Shown piece by piece: positions 29,226-39,046 of a stretch of 64,000 nt of DNA. The notes under the pieces were generated by a model, which did no database searches, had not been told where the DNA came from, and worked only from the letters and a program-made list of their open reading frames with translations. How positions within the stretch are numbered: the stretch's first letter is position 1; each line of letters starts with the position of its first letter. The position numbers and the translations under genes are program-made. The DNA lies in NCBI RefSeq assembly GCF_030409755.1, contig NZ_JAUFQE010000002.1, forward strand, positions 3,635,117 through 3,699,116, in the 5' to 3' direction. The DNA comes from Vibrio lentus (GTDB lineage Bacteria; Pseudomonadota; Gammaproteobacteria; Enterobacterales; Vibrionaceae).

Positions 29226-29294
29226 ATGCTTCAATCAACAAGGAAGCAAAGCACAATGCGTCCTCAAATAATAAAGAAATCTAAGGAAAGTAAC

Positions 29295-29726
29295 GTGGCA
29301 GCAATTAAAAATGATTCAGCAGTAACTCTACATTTTACGATTAAAATGAAGGATGGTTCAGTTGCCGATAGCACCGAAAATATGGGCAAGCCCGCTAAGT
29401 TCGTTATGGGTGATGGTAGCCTAAGCGAAAACTTCGAAGCGTGTTTGCTTGGGCTTGAAGCTGGGACGGAAAAGTCTATCGAACTGAAAGCACAAGATGC
29501 GTTTGGTATGCCTAACCCAGACCATATCCACCACATGGATAAAGCAAAGTTTGCTGGTGGTACTGATGTTGAAGTCGGTACTATCATGGCGTTCTCTGGC
29601 CCTGACGGTATGGAGATCCCGGGTATTATCACTGATATTGCAGGTGATTCAGTGACCGTTGATTTTAATCACCCATTAGCAGGCCAAGACGTTACGTTTG
29701 ACGTCAACATCTTAGCGGTGGAATAA
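29295..29726 (+). CDS. fkpB: FKBP-type peptidyl-prolyl isomerase FkpB (SlpA)
   Basis: A 143-residue SlyD/FkpB-type protein: an FKBP domain (VTLHFTIKMKDGSVADST, GLEAGTEKSIEL) with an inserted flap and C-terminal VDFNHPLAGQDVTFDVNI. It helps prolyl isomerisation or chaperoning in the cytoplasm. The start is GTG 29295, with TAAGGAAAG immediately upstream; a longer frame to 29202 begins inside the terminator and is rejected. ispH follows. Confidence 0.93.
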   Translation: MAAIKNDSAVTLHFTIKMKDGSVADSTENMGKPAKFVMGDGSLSENFEACLLGLEAGTEKSIELKAQDAFGMPNPDHIHHMDKAKFAGGTDVEVGTIMAFSGPDGMEIPGIITDIAGDSVTVDFNHPLAGQDVTFDVNILAVE

Positions 29727-29870
29727 CGATAGAATAGCTGTCTTCACGCTAGAACAAGATAGCCTTACAGCTGTGATGTCACCCGAAGCTTCACTGTCTA
29801 GGCGCTTCACTGTAGAATGCGAACCTCGCTGACAGCGAACTCTATAGAAACAACCTTAGTACCGCGGTAA

Positions 29871-30830
29871 ATGATGAGCAATGAAATGAAAATAATGTTA
29901 GCTAACCCTCGTGGCTTTTGTGCTGGTGTCGATCGTGCGATCAGCATCGTAGAACGCGCACTCGAAATGTATCAGCCACCGATCTATGTTCGCCATGAAG
30001 TGGTGCACAACCGCTTTGTTGTTGAGGGGCTCAAGCAGCGTGGTGCTATTTTTGTCGAAGAACTGAGTGAAGTGCCAGACGACAACATCGTGATCTTCTC
30101 TGCTCACGGTGTCTCTCAAGCGGTTCGTAAAGAAGCGAAAGAGCGTGAACTCACGGTATTTGATGCAACATGTCCATTGGTAACCAAAGTACACATGGAA
30201 GTTGCTCGTGCGAGCCGCAAGCATATGGAAGTGGTACTGATTGGTCACGCGGGTCACCCTGAAGTGGAAGGCACTATGGGTCAGTACGCTAGCCAAACTG
30301 GCGGTATGTATTTGGTTGAGAAGCCAGAGGACGTACAGAACCTAGTGGTAAATGATCCAAGCAACTTGCATTACGTTAGCCAAACCACGCTGTCAGTTGA
30401 TGAAACTGCGGATGTGATTGAAGAGTTACGTCGCGTGTTCCCTGAGATCCAAGGGCCACGTAAAGATGACATTTGCTACGCAACACAAAACCGTCAAGAC
30501 GCAATTCGCGAGATGGCCGGTGATGTTGATGTTGTGATTGTTGTCGGTTCTAAGAACTCATCGAATTCAACACGTTTGAAAGAGCTGGCTGAGAAGCTAG
30601 GCACGCCAGGTTACCTAACCGATTGTCCTGAAGACATTCAAACAGAATGGGTTGAAGGCAAAAAGAAAATTGGTGTGACAGCGGGTGCTTCAGCGCCTGA
30701 AGAGCTAGTAAACCAAATCTTAGATCGTATTCGTGAGTTGGGCGCAACTGAAGTTGAAGAGATTCAAGGCCGTGAAGAGAACATGTTCTTCGAAGTACCA
30801 AAAGAGCTGCAGATTAAGCAAGTCGACTAA
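29871..30830 (+). CDS. ispH: 4-hydroxy-3-methylbut-2-enyl diphosphate reductase
   Basis: Last step of the MEP pathway: reduces HMBPP to IPP and DMAPP. The three iron-sulfur cysteines are in [20 protein letters not shown] and [10 protein letters not shown]. ESxxG-type active-site histidines are in EVVHNRF and [10 protein letters not shown]. The 319-residue frame starts at ATG 29871; an internal ATG at 29886 ([11 protein letters not shown]) matches where most homologues begin and may be the true start. Confidence 0.96.
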   Translation: MMSNEMKIMLANPRGFCAGVDRAISIVERALEMYQPPIYVRHEVVHNRFVVEGLKQRGAIFVEELSEVPDDNIVIFSAHGVSQAVRKEAKERELTVFDATCPLVTKVHMEVARASRKHMEVVLIGHAGHPEVEGTMGQYASQTGGMYLVEKPEDVQNLVVNDPSNLHYVSQTTLSVDETADVIEELRRVFPEIQGPRKDDICYATQNRQDAIREMAGDVDVVIVVGSKNSSNSTRLKELAEKLGTPGYLTDCPEDIQTEWVEGKKKIGVTAGASAPEELVNQILDRIRELGATEVEEIQGREENMFFEVPKELQIKQVD

Positions 30831-30903
30831 TCTCTATTGATTGGTGACACCATCGATTTTTGATACTAGCGATTAGTAAACACTATCGATTTGTAAATAG
30901 CAG

Positions 30904-30932
30904 GAAGCCAACGTTGATGCGTTGGCTTTTTT
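30904..30932 (+). terminator. Rho-independent terminator after ispH
   Basis: GAAGCCAAC-GTTGATGC-GTTGGCTTTTTT. It is also close to the end of the convergent btsR gene. Confidence 0.85.
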
Positions 30933-30970
30933 GATCGAGCTTTGGAACAAGGCATCGAACTTCTAACGCG

Positions 30971-31702
30971 TTATTGGAGACCGAGTTGCTCTTTTAAAGT
31001 TTTTAAGTAACGGCGACTGACAGGCACTTCAAAGCCTGTCAGGGTAATGATCTCAGCTAATCCATTCTCTAACAATTTGATCTCTTGGATCGATTTTATG
31101 TTGATCAAATATTGGCGATGACAGCGGATCAAATCGGTCTTTTCTTCTAGGATCTTCAGGGTTAACTGTGAAGTGGCGGTTTGTGATGAACTACGAACAT
31201 GCACACCGCTGATATCTGAATAAGCGCACTCGACCGTTTGGCTTGCCATGATCACTATGCGGTTGTGACCAATGCACGGGATTTGCTCTAAGTGGCAGGG
31301 AGCAATCGCTGAGATGTTTTGTTCTGGCGCTTTCTGGTTCTGCTTGATGACCTTATTCAGACGACAAACACTCTTGTTTAATCGACAAGGTTCAACTGGC
31401 TTGAGTAGGTAATCAAAGGCATTGTCTTCAAAGGCTTGAATCGCATATTGGTCGTAGGCGGTGACGAACACCACGTAAGGCATGGTGTCTGGGTCAAGCA
31501 TGCTTAACAGTTCGATACCGGTAACCTGCGGCATTTGGATATCCAAATACACCACATCCGGCTTGAGAAGGTTGATCTGTTTCAGTCCTTCGATCGCGTT
31601 ACTCGCTTGGCCAATGATTTCTACTTCACCGGTTTCAGTCAGTAGCTCAATCAGCTCTTCGCGAGCAAAAAGTTCATCATCGACAACTAATGCCTTTAAC
31701 AT
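30971..31702 (-). CDS. btsR: LytTR response regulator BtsR (YehT-like)
   Basis: A 243-residue response regulator: a receiver domain with phospho-acceptor Asp54 (VVYLDIQMPQVTG) and a LytTR DNA-binding domain (LIRCHRQYLINIKSIQEIKLL... VPVSRRYLKTLKEQL). LytTR regulators bind direct repeats about 21 bp apart. The paired kinase gene lies directly upstream, and a CstA/BtsT-type transporter lies beyond it. In E. coli BtsSR senses pyruvate and turns on the transporter btsT. The matching site array upstream of the transporter supports this assignment over YpdB. Confidence 0.88.
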   Translation of the reverse strand: MLKALVVDDELFAREELIELLTETGEVEIIGQASNAIEGLKQINLLKPDVVYLDIQMPQVTGIELLSMLDPDTMPYVVFVTAYDQYAIQAFEDNAFDYLLKPVEPCRLNKSVCRLNKVIKQNQKAPEQNISAIAPCHLEQIPCIGHNRIVIMASQTVECAYSDISGVHVRSSSQTATSQLTLKILEEKTDLIRCHRQYLINIKSIQEIKLLENGLAEIITLTGFEVPVSRRYLKTLKEQLGLQ

Positions 31703-31807
31703 CCTACAATCTTCATCTTGATTCTATCTCTGCTTGATTCACGTTTATCTTCTAAATGTCAGCTTCTAATTGTTCCAACTCGGAGTTATTCGTCTCCGAA
31801 AACCCTA

Positions 31808-33478
31808 CTATTTTAGTATAGGTATGATAAAGCTCATTCGAGTAAATTGCTGTGGTTGAGATTCTATTTTTAGTGCTGAATCTTGTCCAAAGAAATTAGT
31901 GAGCCGTTTATCAACAATCTCCATGCCTAATCCAACGTGATCTTGAGATGGCTTTTGATAATTGCCCGCGTTGTCTTCAACGATTAACTTGAATCCACCC
32001 TCGAAAGCCTCGCTATAGATCTTCACTTTGCCGCCTTCCAGCATGTTAGAAATCCCATGCTTGATGGCGTTTTCGACCAGTGGTTGCAAGGTAAAGCTCG
32101 GAAGTTGCGACTCATACAGTTGTGGGTCGATATCCCACTCCACTTCCAATCGGTCAGTAAAACGTGCCTTTTCAATGGTTAGATAAGCGTTAACATGTGC
32201 CAGTTCGTCTTTGAGTTTCACAGTGTTAATGTTTTGCTTCAGGTTACTTCTAAAGAAGTGAGACAGATGCTGAATAAGCTCTCGTGCTTTATCAGGGTCA
32301 CGACGTGTAACGGCACTGATGGTATTGAGTGCATTAAACAAGAAGTGAGGGTTAACTTGAGCGTGCAGCAGTTTGATTTCAGCTTGGGTAAGTAGTGTCT
32401 GTTGCTGCTGATAGTTACTGAATAGGATCTGACTCGACAATAGCTGAGCGATACCTTCACCCATCGACATGTTGATGGTCGAGAATAGCTTTAACTTTGG
32501 CTCATACAGCTTGATGGTACCGACCACTTCATTACCCGCGCGCAGTGGAATAATAAGCGCAGAGCCTAATTTACAATCTTGCGATAGAGAACATTGGAAC
32601 GGGTTCTCTTTGCCATCGAGGTAGATGATGTCGTTCTGTTCCATCGAGGTAAGCGTGCTTTGCGATGAAATCGGAGTGTTAGGTATGTGGTGTTCATCGC
32701 CAATGCCGACGAACGCGAGAATTTTCTCTCGGTCGGTAATCGCCACCGCACCAACATTGGTCTCTTCGTAAACGATACGTACGATTTTTTGTGCGTTATC
32801 GGAATTAAACCCACCATGCAGAATACCCACCGAACGTTCGGCAATGGTTAATGCGCGTCGAGAGAAGGTTGCAGAATATTTTTCGAAGATGGTTTTACGG
32901 TCTTGGATGATGCTCATGAACAGTGCTGCACCCACAGAGTTTGCGATGATCATTGGCGCGGCAATATCAGAAACCAGAGCGTAGGATTGCTCGAACGGTT
33001 TCGCGACGGCAAGCAAGATGATCATATGAATGATTTCAGCAAACAGGGTTACAGAGAACACCACCAGAGGATTAAACAGTTGGCTGGCTTTGTTTTTTCT
33101 CACGAGATAAACGTGTAATAGGCCGCCAATCAAGCCTTCTGCTGTGGTGGAAATCGCGCAAGCTAGATCGGTGAATCCACCCAAAGAGTAACGATGGATA
33201 CCGCCAGTAAAACCGACCGCAAAGCCGACAACCGGGCCACCAAACAAGCCACCCATGACTGCTCCCATCGCTCGGGTGTTGGCGATGGCATCATTGATCT
33301 GTAAGCCAAAGTAGGTGCCCATAATACAGAACAGGGAAAACAGAACGTAGCAGCTGATTTTATGACTTAAGCGCGAAGAGATGCTCAACAAAGGGAGAAT
33401 CAATGGGGTTTTACTTAGCATGTAAGCAATCACTAAGTAGACACAGGTTTGTTGCAGCAGAGAGAGAATGAGTTCCAT
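31808..33478 (-). CDS. btsS: Sensor histidine kinase BtsS (YehU/LytS-like)
   Basis: A 556-residue kinase. It has an N-terminal 5TM-5TMR-LYT membrane module (about 1-195, with GGLFGGPVVGFAVGFTGGIHRY), a GAF domain (about 215-345) and a His_kinase domain with HAQVNPHFLFNALNTI (likely phospho-His378). A HATPase domain with VENAIKHGISN and VGLGMEIVDKRL follows. E. coli BtsS binds pyruvate. Placed between the transporter and btsR on the same strand, it completes a local sensor-regulator-target set. Confidence 0.88.
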   Translation of the reverse strand: MELILSLLQQTCVYLVIAYMLSKTPLILPLLSISSRLSHKISCYVLFSLFCIMGTYFGLQINDAIANTRAMGAVMGGLFGGPVVGFAVGFTGGIHRYSLGGFTDLACAISTTAEGLIGGLLHVYLVRKNKASQLFNPLVVFSVTLFAEIIHMIILLAVAKPFEQSYALVSDIAAPMIIANSVGAALFMSIIQDRKTIFEKYSATFSRRALTIAERSVGILHGGFNSDNAQKIVRIVYEETNVGAVAITDREKILAFVGIGDEHHIPNTPISSQSTLTSMEQNDIIYLDGKENPFQCSLSQDCKLGSALIIPLRAGNEVVGTIKLYEPKLKLFSTINMSMGEGIAQLLSSQILFSNYQQQQTLLTQAEIKLLHAQVNPHFLFNALNTISAVTRRDPDKARELIQHLSHFFRSNLKQNINTVKLKDELAHVNAYLTIEKARFTDRLEVEWDIDPQLYESQLPSFTLQPLVENAIKHGISNMLEGGKVKIYSEAFEGGFKLIVEDNAGNYQKPSQDHVGLGMEIVDKRLTNFFGQDSALKIESQPQQFTRMSFIIPILK

Positions 33479-33609
33479 ATTTTCACCTATTGAGACGCTT
33501 GTTAAGTGTAAAGCTCATTGCTTGGTAACGGTAGCTTTGCTTGTCTTTTCATGGGTTATATCGAATGACTTTGGTTTCCCAAGGTCGAGAAACTAATATT
33601 TAGAAATAA

Positions 33610-33640
33610 CAAAGCCCATCACAGTGGACGGGCTTTAGTC
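33610..33640 (-). terminator. Terminator after the cstA-type gene
   Basis: AAAGCCC and GGGCTTT pair around ATCACAGTGGAC. On the minus strand TTATTT follows. It separates the transporter from btsS, so transporter induction need not raise btsSR. Confidence 0.7.
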
Positions 33641-33751
33641 TTAATTTCCACGAATCACTGGGTGATTACGGGAGCAAGCGAAGTTGTGCTTGGCAGTTCT
33701 TTTGTCTCTTTCTATGAAGATTGGTCTCTTTTTCCCAAGAGCCTAAAAGAA

Positions 33752-35245
33752 CTAGGCTGTTTTAGTCACTGGTTTTGGCTCTTGATCTTGCTCGTCGTCA
33801 GCTAGGTCGATATCACCTTTGCCTTTAGAAATCTTGATAACGTAAGCCGTAATCAGTAGAGATGAAACCACACCTACGATTGTTGAGATTTGCATAGGTA
33901 GACCAAAACCTAGTTGGCTGTTGTTCAGAATGAATGTGATACACACAGACGTCATGAAGATAGCTGGAACCGTTGTTACCCAGTGCAGTTTGTTGTGGCG
34001 AAGTAGGTACGCTGAAGCTGTCCACAGCATCATTACTGCTGTTGATTGGTTAGCAAAGCCGAAGTAGCGCCAGATGATACCGAAATCTACTTGAGTCAGG
34101 ATGCCACCAAGAACGAATAGCGGTAGAGCCATCAGTAGGCGGTTGCGCAGTGTTTTCTGTTCCATGTTGAAGTATTCAGCAAGGATAAGACGGCTTGAAC
34201 GGAACGCTGTGTCACCAGAAGTGATAGGTAGGATAACCACGCCAAGGAAAGCAAGGATACCGCCAAATACACCCAGTAGACCAAATGAAGCACTGTATAC
34301 CACGTTACCTGGGCCGCCGTTTGCAATCGCGTCAGACAAAGACTCAACTGAACCGAAGAATGATAGAGCAAGTGCACACCAGATTAGAGCGATGATGCCT
34401 TCACCAATCATTGCACCGTAGAATACGAAGCGACCGTTCTTCTCGTTTTCCATACAACGCGCCATCAAAGGAGACTGAGTTGCGTGGAAGCCAGAAATAG
34501 CACCACATGCGATAGTGATGAATAGAGCAGGCCAAAGTGGTAGGTCATTCGGGTTCATGTTGGTGAACATGTCTTTCATCTCGAAGCCACCCATGATTTG
34601 GTGCTCGTCAGATAGACCAATCGCAGTGATTAGGCCAACAGACATAAAGATAAGTAGTGCACCGAACAGTGGGTAGAAGCGACCAATGATTTTATCGACA
34701 GGGACAATCGTTGCGATGATGTAGTAAGCAAAGATGATAACAACCATCGTAGTTGCAGACATCGCGAAATCAGTTTGGTCGTTCACTAGGTTAGTGATCA
34801 TGCCTGCAGGAGCAGATACGAATACCACACCAACTAGAAGCAGTAGAACAATGGCAAAGATGTTCATAAAGTGTTTTGCGCCATTGCCTAGGTAACGGCC
34901 AGTGATAGTTGGAACCGAAGCACCACCATTACGGATAGATAACATACCTGAGAAGTAGTCGTGTACTGCACCTGCGAAGATACAACCTAGCACGATCCAA
35001 AGCATCGCTGCCGGGCCGTAAAGGGCACCCATGATAGGGCCGAAGATTGGACCAACACCTGCAATGTTAAGCAGCTGAACTAGGTAAACCTTTGGCGTCG
35101 ACATTGGAACGTAGTCCACGCCGTCTTGCTTGGTATGAGCAGGTGTTTGACGCTTTTCATTGATACCGAAGATCTTCTCGATAAAGGCACCGTAAATAAA
35201 GTAGCCACCAATGAGTGCTGCAACACAGGTAAGAAACCACATCAT
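33752..35245 (-). CDS. cstA: CstA/BtsT-family pyruvate or peptide transporter (short form)
   Basis: A 497-residue protein with about 14 hydrophobic segments. The family motifs VPMSTPKVYLVQLLNIAGVGPIFGPIMGA and GAISGFHATQSPLMARC are intact. E. coli CstA and BtsT are about 700-716 residues. This is the short form common in vibrios, lacking the extra C-terminal helices. CstA-family proteins import pyruvate and perhaps peptides. The BtsSR pair downstream and the BtsR-type sites upstream (35326-35555) suggest pyruvate-induced transport, so btsT could be an equally fair name. Confidence 0.85.
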   Translation of the reverse strand: MMWFLTCVAALIGGYFIYGAFIEKIFGINEKRQTPAHTKQDGVDYVPMSTPKVYLVQLLNIAGVGPIFGPIMGALYGPAAMLWIVLGCIFAGAVHDYFSGMLSIRNGGASVPTITGRYLGNGAKHFMNIFAIVLLLLVGVVFVSAPAGMITNLVNDQTDFAMSATTMVVIIFAYYIIATIVPVDKIIGRFYPLFGALLIFMSVGLITAIGLSDEHQIMGGFEMKDMFTNMNPNDLPLWPALFITIACGAISGFHATQSPLMARCMENEKNGRFVFYGAMIGEGIIALIWCALALSFFGSVESLSDAIANGGPGNVVYSASFGLLGVFGGILAFLGVVILPITSGDTAFRSSRLILAEYFNMEQKTLRNRLLMALPLFVLGGILTQVDFGIIWRYFGFANQSTAVMMLWTASAYLLRHNKLHWVTTVPAIFMTSVCITFILNNSQLGFGLPMQISTIVGVVSSLLITAYVIKISKGKGDIDLADDEQDQEPKPVTKTA

Positions 35246-35325
35246 AATTTGTTATCCCTGAATGTATTAATTAAGTCAGGGTGTATATTAAAGGAGTCGA
35301 TGAGAAGAAACTTCCGCTACTGGAG

Positions 35326-35555
35326 TGAGTGGTCGAATAGCCACTTAAGTGGTGTTATAACTGATTGAGTGGTTTGTTACGTTTATAGAGCGGTTGGTTA
35401 TTCGTGTTGAGAAGTGTCTTACTTCTGGCAAGTGGTGACTTATCAGCTTTAAGCGGTAACCAATAGATATCAGTGGCAGATAACAGACATAAGTGGACAT
35501 CAGCCAGTGTTCAGCGGAGAATTACCACAAAGGCAGCGCTTCGTCAGGAAGTGGT
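35326..35555 (-). promoter_or_regulatory. Phased array of BtsR-type binding sites (about 10 units, 20-21 bp period)
   Basis: On the minus strand the motif ACC[A/G]CT[C/T]A, the E. coli BtsR/YehT consensus, is exact at 35326-35333, 35346-35353, 35366-35373 and 35450-35457. One-mismatch copies are at 35387, 35429, 35490 and 35548, and two-mismatch copies at 35470 and 35511. Successive starts are 20, 20, 21, 42, 21, 20, 20 and 21 bp apart, about two helical turns, with one degenerate unit near 35410. The last copy (35548) falls off the phase. E. coli sites come as two copies with 13-bp spacers. The array lies 80-310 bp before the cstA-type start and ends 25 bp before the divergent lipoprotein gene. 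Confidence 0.75.
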
Positions 35556-35579
35556 GAAGTAACAATATAAAGGATTGAA

Positions 35580-35930
35580 ATGAAAAAAATAATAACACTA
35601 TTCGCCGTGGCATTTAGCCTTGCAGGATGCAGCGCTAATGTTCAAGATCTAGCAGCTGAAGGTAACTGGCAAGAGATCGGTTACCGAGATGGTATCAAGG
35701 GTAATACTCAGCGTTCGTATTCAGAGATGACTGAGCTTGGTGCTGTTGATCAAGCCAGTTATACAGAAGGTTATCACTTAGGTGTGGCAGAGTTCTGTAA
35801 TCCTAACCATGCTTATCAGATTGGTTTGTCTGGTCAGGTGTATGAAGGTGTGTGTTCTGGTACGGAAGACGCTCAACGTTTCCGTATGGAATGGCAACGT
35901 GGCTGGGATGAGTTCTCGAACGACTATTAA
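35580..35930 (+). CDS. DUF2799 lipoprotein
   Basis: A 116-residue predicted lipoprotein: signal peptide MKKIITLFAVAFSLAGC with lipobox LAGC (Cys17), then a DUF2799 domain with GYRDGIKG and EGYHLGVAEFC. Three further cysteines could form disulfides. AAAGGATTG precedes the ATG. Its promoter region overlaps the BtsR-type array, so it may be co-regulated with the divergent transporter. Function unknown. Confidence 0.85.
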   Translation: MKKIITLFAVAFSLAGCSANVQDLAAEGNWQEIGYRDGIKGNTQRSYSEMTELGAVDQASYTEGYHLGVAEFCNPNHAYQIGLSGQVYEGVCSGTEDAQRFRMEWQRGWDEFSNDY

Positions 35931-36000
35931 TCCGGCTTGCGGTTAATTCTTGATTTCGTTAAATAAAAAATCCGCTAAATAAAAAGCATCTAGCTAAATA

Positions 36001-36032
36001 AAAAACCAGTACCCATGTGTACTGGTTTTTTG
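36001..36032. terminator. Bidirectional terminator between DUF2799 lipoprotein gene and murQ
   Basis: AAAAACCAGTAC-CCATGT-GTACTGGTTTTTT. Confidence 0.9.
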
Positions 36033-36083
36033 TATAACGCCGAATCAATAACGCTTAATCAATATGAGAGTCTACCTGTCGGT

Positions 36084-37025
<942 letters not shown>

Positions 37026-37049
37026 CTAAAATGATGGTTCTAAAATTGT

Positions 37050-38162
37050 TTAGTCCGCACGATAAAGAACGCCTAGAGAGGCTGCTCTACTTGCGCCAGT
37101 TACTTCTGGTAAATTGCTTGGCAGTTGATGTATGTGCCGTTGAGCAAGCCACGCAAAGGCCATGGCTTCCATATAATCGGCATCAACGCCTTTACTGGTG
37201 GTTGATTCAACCTCCCAGCTAGGAAGCAGTTCAGACAGTCTCTTCATCAACAATGGATTTCTCGTACCACCGCCACACACATACAGTGCAGGTTGGTTAC
37301 CCAAGCGATAAGTTTCCACTTCATTGGCTATCGTCAATGCGGTGTATTCACAAAGTGTGTACTGAACATCTTCTGCTGCAAGGTCTTTAAATTCTGTTAA
37401 TTGTTGTTCTAGCCACGGTAGATTAAACAGCTCTCTGCCAGTGCTTTTCGGTGGCATTTTAGATAGATAAGATTCGTTCAACAGCTGTTCGAGTAAGGCC
37501 TGATTTAGTTGGCCTTTGAGAGCGAACAGCGCGTCACGGTCAAACTTCTCACCCGTGTGTTTATCTACCCAAGCGTCCATCAACATATTGCCCGGGCCAG
37601 TATCATAACCAAGAGTAGGCTGGTTCGGGCGCAGCACTGAAATATTCGAGATACCACCAATATTCAACACCACAACTGAGCTGTCTTGCGGGTGAAAGAT
37701 CGTATGGTGAAACGCAGGTACTAATGGCGCACCTTGTCCGCCAAGCGCCATGTCTTTGCGTCTGAAGTCGGCGACCGTTTGAATCTGTGTTTTAGCGGCA
37801 ATGATATTGGCGTCACCCAATTGCATGGTAAATGGCGAATCACCGGTTGGCTGGTGGAATACTGTTTGGCCATGGTTACCAATCGCAGTCACAGAAGATG
37901 CAGGCGTACCTGACTTATCGAGAAGTTGTAGAACCGCATCAGCAAATAGATGACCAAGCTGGTGGTCGAGTTCACCAATGGCAATCAAATCGGTTTTCTG
38001 TCCAATACAAACCTCAAGCAAACGCGCTTTGATATCATCTGGCATAGGAAACTCATCATGAGCGAGCAATGTGATACCAGTGTCTTCTATCGAAACTAAG
38101 GCCGTATCAACGCCGTCCATACTCGTCCCTGACATCACACCAATGTATAACTCTGACTTCAT
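37050..38162 (-). CDS. anmK: Anhydro-N-acetylmuramic acid kinase AnmK
   Basis: Phosphorylates and opens 1,6-anhydroMurNAc to MurNAc-6-P, the substrate of MurQ. The 370-residue actin-fold kinase begins MKSELYIGVMSGTSMDGVDTAL, the family hallmark. It also has GNHGQTVFH, YDTGPGNMLMDAW and CGGGTRNPLLM. Its ATG overlaps the stop of the upstream kinase gene (TAATG), implying translational coupling. Confidence 0.96.
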   Translation of the reverse strand: MKSELYIGVMSGTSMDGVDTALVSIEDTGITLLAHDEFPMPDDIKARLLEVCIGQKTDLIAIGELDHQLGHLFADAVLQLLDKSGTPASSVTAIGNHGQTVFHQPTGDSPFTMQLGDANIIAAKTQIQTVADFRRKDMALGGQGAPLVPAFHHTIFHPQDSSVVVLNIGGISNISVLRPNQPTLGYDTGPGNMLMDAWVDKHTGEKFDRDALFALKGQLNQALLEQLLNESYLSKMPPKSTGRELFNLPWLEQQLTEFKDLAAEDVQYTLCEYTALTIANEVETYRLGNQPALYVCGGGTRNPLLMKRLSELLPSWEVESTTSKGVDADYMEAMAFAWLAQRHIHQLPSNLPEVTGASRAASLGVLYRAD

Positions 38163-39043
38163 TACGAGTCTCCTAAGTTGAGCTGATTAATCTTCTGGTT
38201 AGCCAATACTTCTGCGCCATCCAGAGCATTGCCTTGAACATGTAAACTACGATCTTGAATCGCTGGTGAGAGACGCTCACGATAGAACTGTCCTAAGCTA
38301 CCCAAGAACATAATAGGTAGCGTGTTGTTACTAGAACAAGCCTGAGTGAGCTGCTCTATTTGAGTGGCCCCTTGTTCTATAATCGCTTTTGCCGTTGAAC
38401 ATTGTGATTCAATGTCGACCAGAGCTCTTGCAAACTGAGCATAATCAGTCGCGTTCGCTTGGCTAATCCATTCTAAGATTTGGCTACGTTTGCTACCGGT
38501 TTTCTTCATGACTAAATCGCGAGTCAAAGATGAATCCTGATTGTCGAACTCGGCGAGGGTCTGTTGAACCGCTCGAAAGCCAAGCCAAGCGCCACCGCCT
38601 TGGTCGCCAATTGGAAATCCCCATCCGCCAAATTGCAGGGTCTCATGTAGAGAGTCTAATTGGATGGCAACTGACCCCGTTCCTATCGCAATACAATTTA
38701 CACCTTGTCCTGCATTGGCACCAAATACTGATGCTTCTGCATCGGTTGTGATGTACAGGTGAGGACAATGCGCTAAAGCGGACTTTAACTTGGACTTTAA
38801 CTGCGTATTACCCGCTCCCGCGACACCCAACACAATATAACATTGTTTCGGTATTATCTGGTTTGTCGCTAGAATTTCATCAATATAATTAGTGAGTTGA
38901 GTCACCGCAGCTTCACCGTATAGGGTTAATGAAGTCGCCGGTAAAATGAACTCCTCAATCACTATTGATGTGGGCTCTATTTTCTTAAGTCTGACGGCGG
39001 TTTTTGTTCCGCCGCCATCGACTGCCAAGGTGTGTGTAATCAT
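38162..39043 (-). CDS. BadF/BadG-type amino-sugar kinase (GlcNAc/MurNAc kinase-like)
   Basis: A 293-residue ASKHA-fold kinase of the BadF/BadG/BcrA/BcrD ATPase family. It has phosphate 1 motif AVDGGGTKTAVRL, GTGSVAIQLD, and GDQGGGAWLGFRAVQQ. Relatives include GlcNAc kinase and the MurNAc/GlcNAc kinase MurK. Coupled to anmK and murQ and next to a sugar symporter, it likely phosphorylates imported GlcNAc, MurNAc or a glucosamine. The exact substrate cannot be read from the sequence. Confidence 0.8.
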   Translation of the reverse strand: MITHTLAVDGGGTKTAVRLKKIEPTSIVIEEFILPATSLTLYGEAAVTQLTNYIDEILATNQIIPKQCYIVLGVAGAGNTQLKSKLKSALAHCPHLYITTDAEASVFGANAGQGVNCIAIGTGSVAIQLDSLHETLQFGGWGFPIGDQGGGAWLGFRAVQQTLAEFDNQDSSLTRDLVMKKTGSKRSQILEWISQANATDYAQFARALVDIESQCSTAKAIIEQGATQIEQLTQACSSNNTLPIMFLGSLGQFYRERLSPAIQDRSLHVQGNALDGAEVLANQKINQLNLGDS

Positions 39044-39046
39044 CCA

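Noticed and set aside
29202..29294. N-terminal extension of FkpB
   Set aside because: It begins inside a terminator T tract, and the GTG at 29295 has a good ribosome site and matches homologues.
35326..35555. CRISPR array or replication iterons
   Set aside because: The repeated core is only about 8 bp with unrelated short spacers, there are no cas or rep genes, and the core matches the BtsR consensus in phase.
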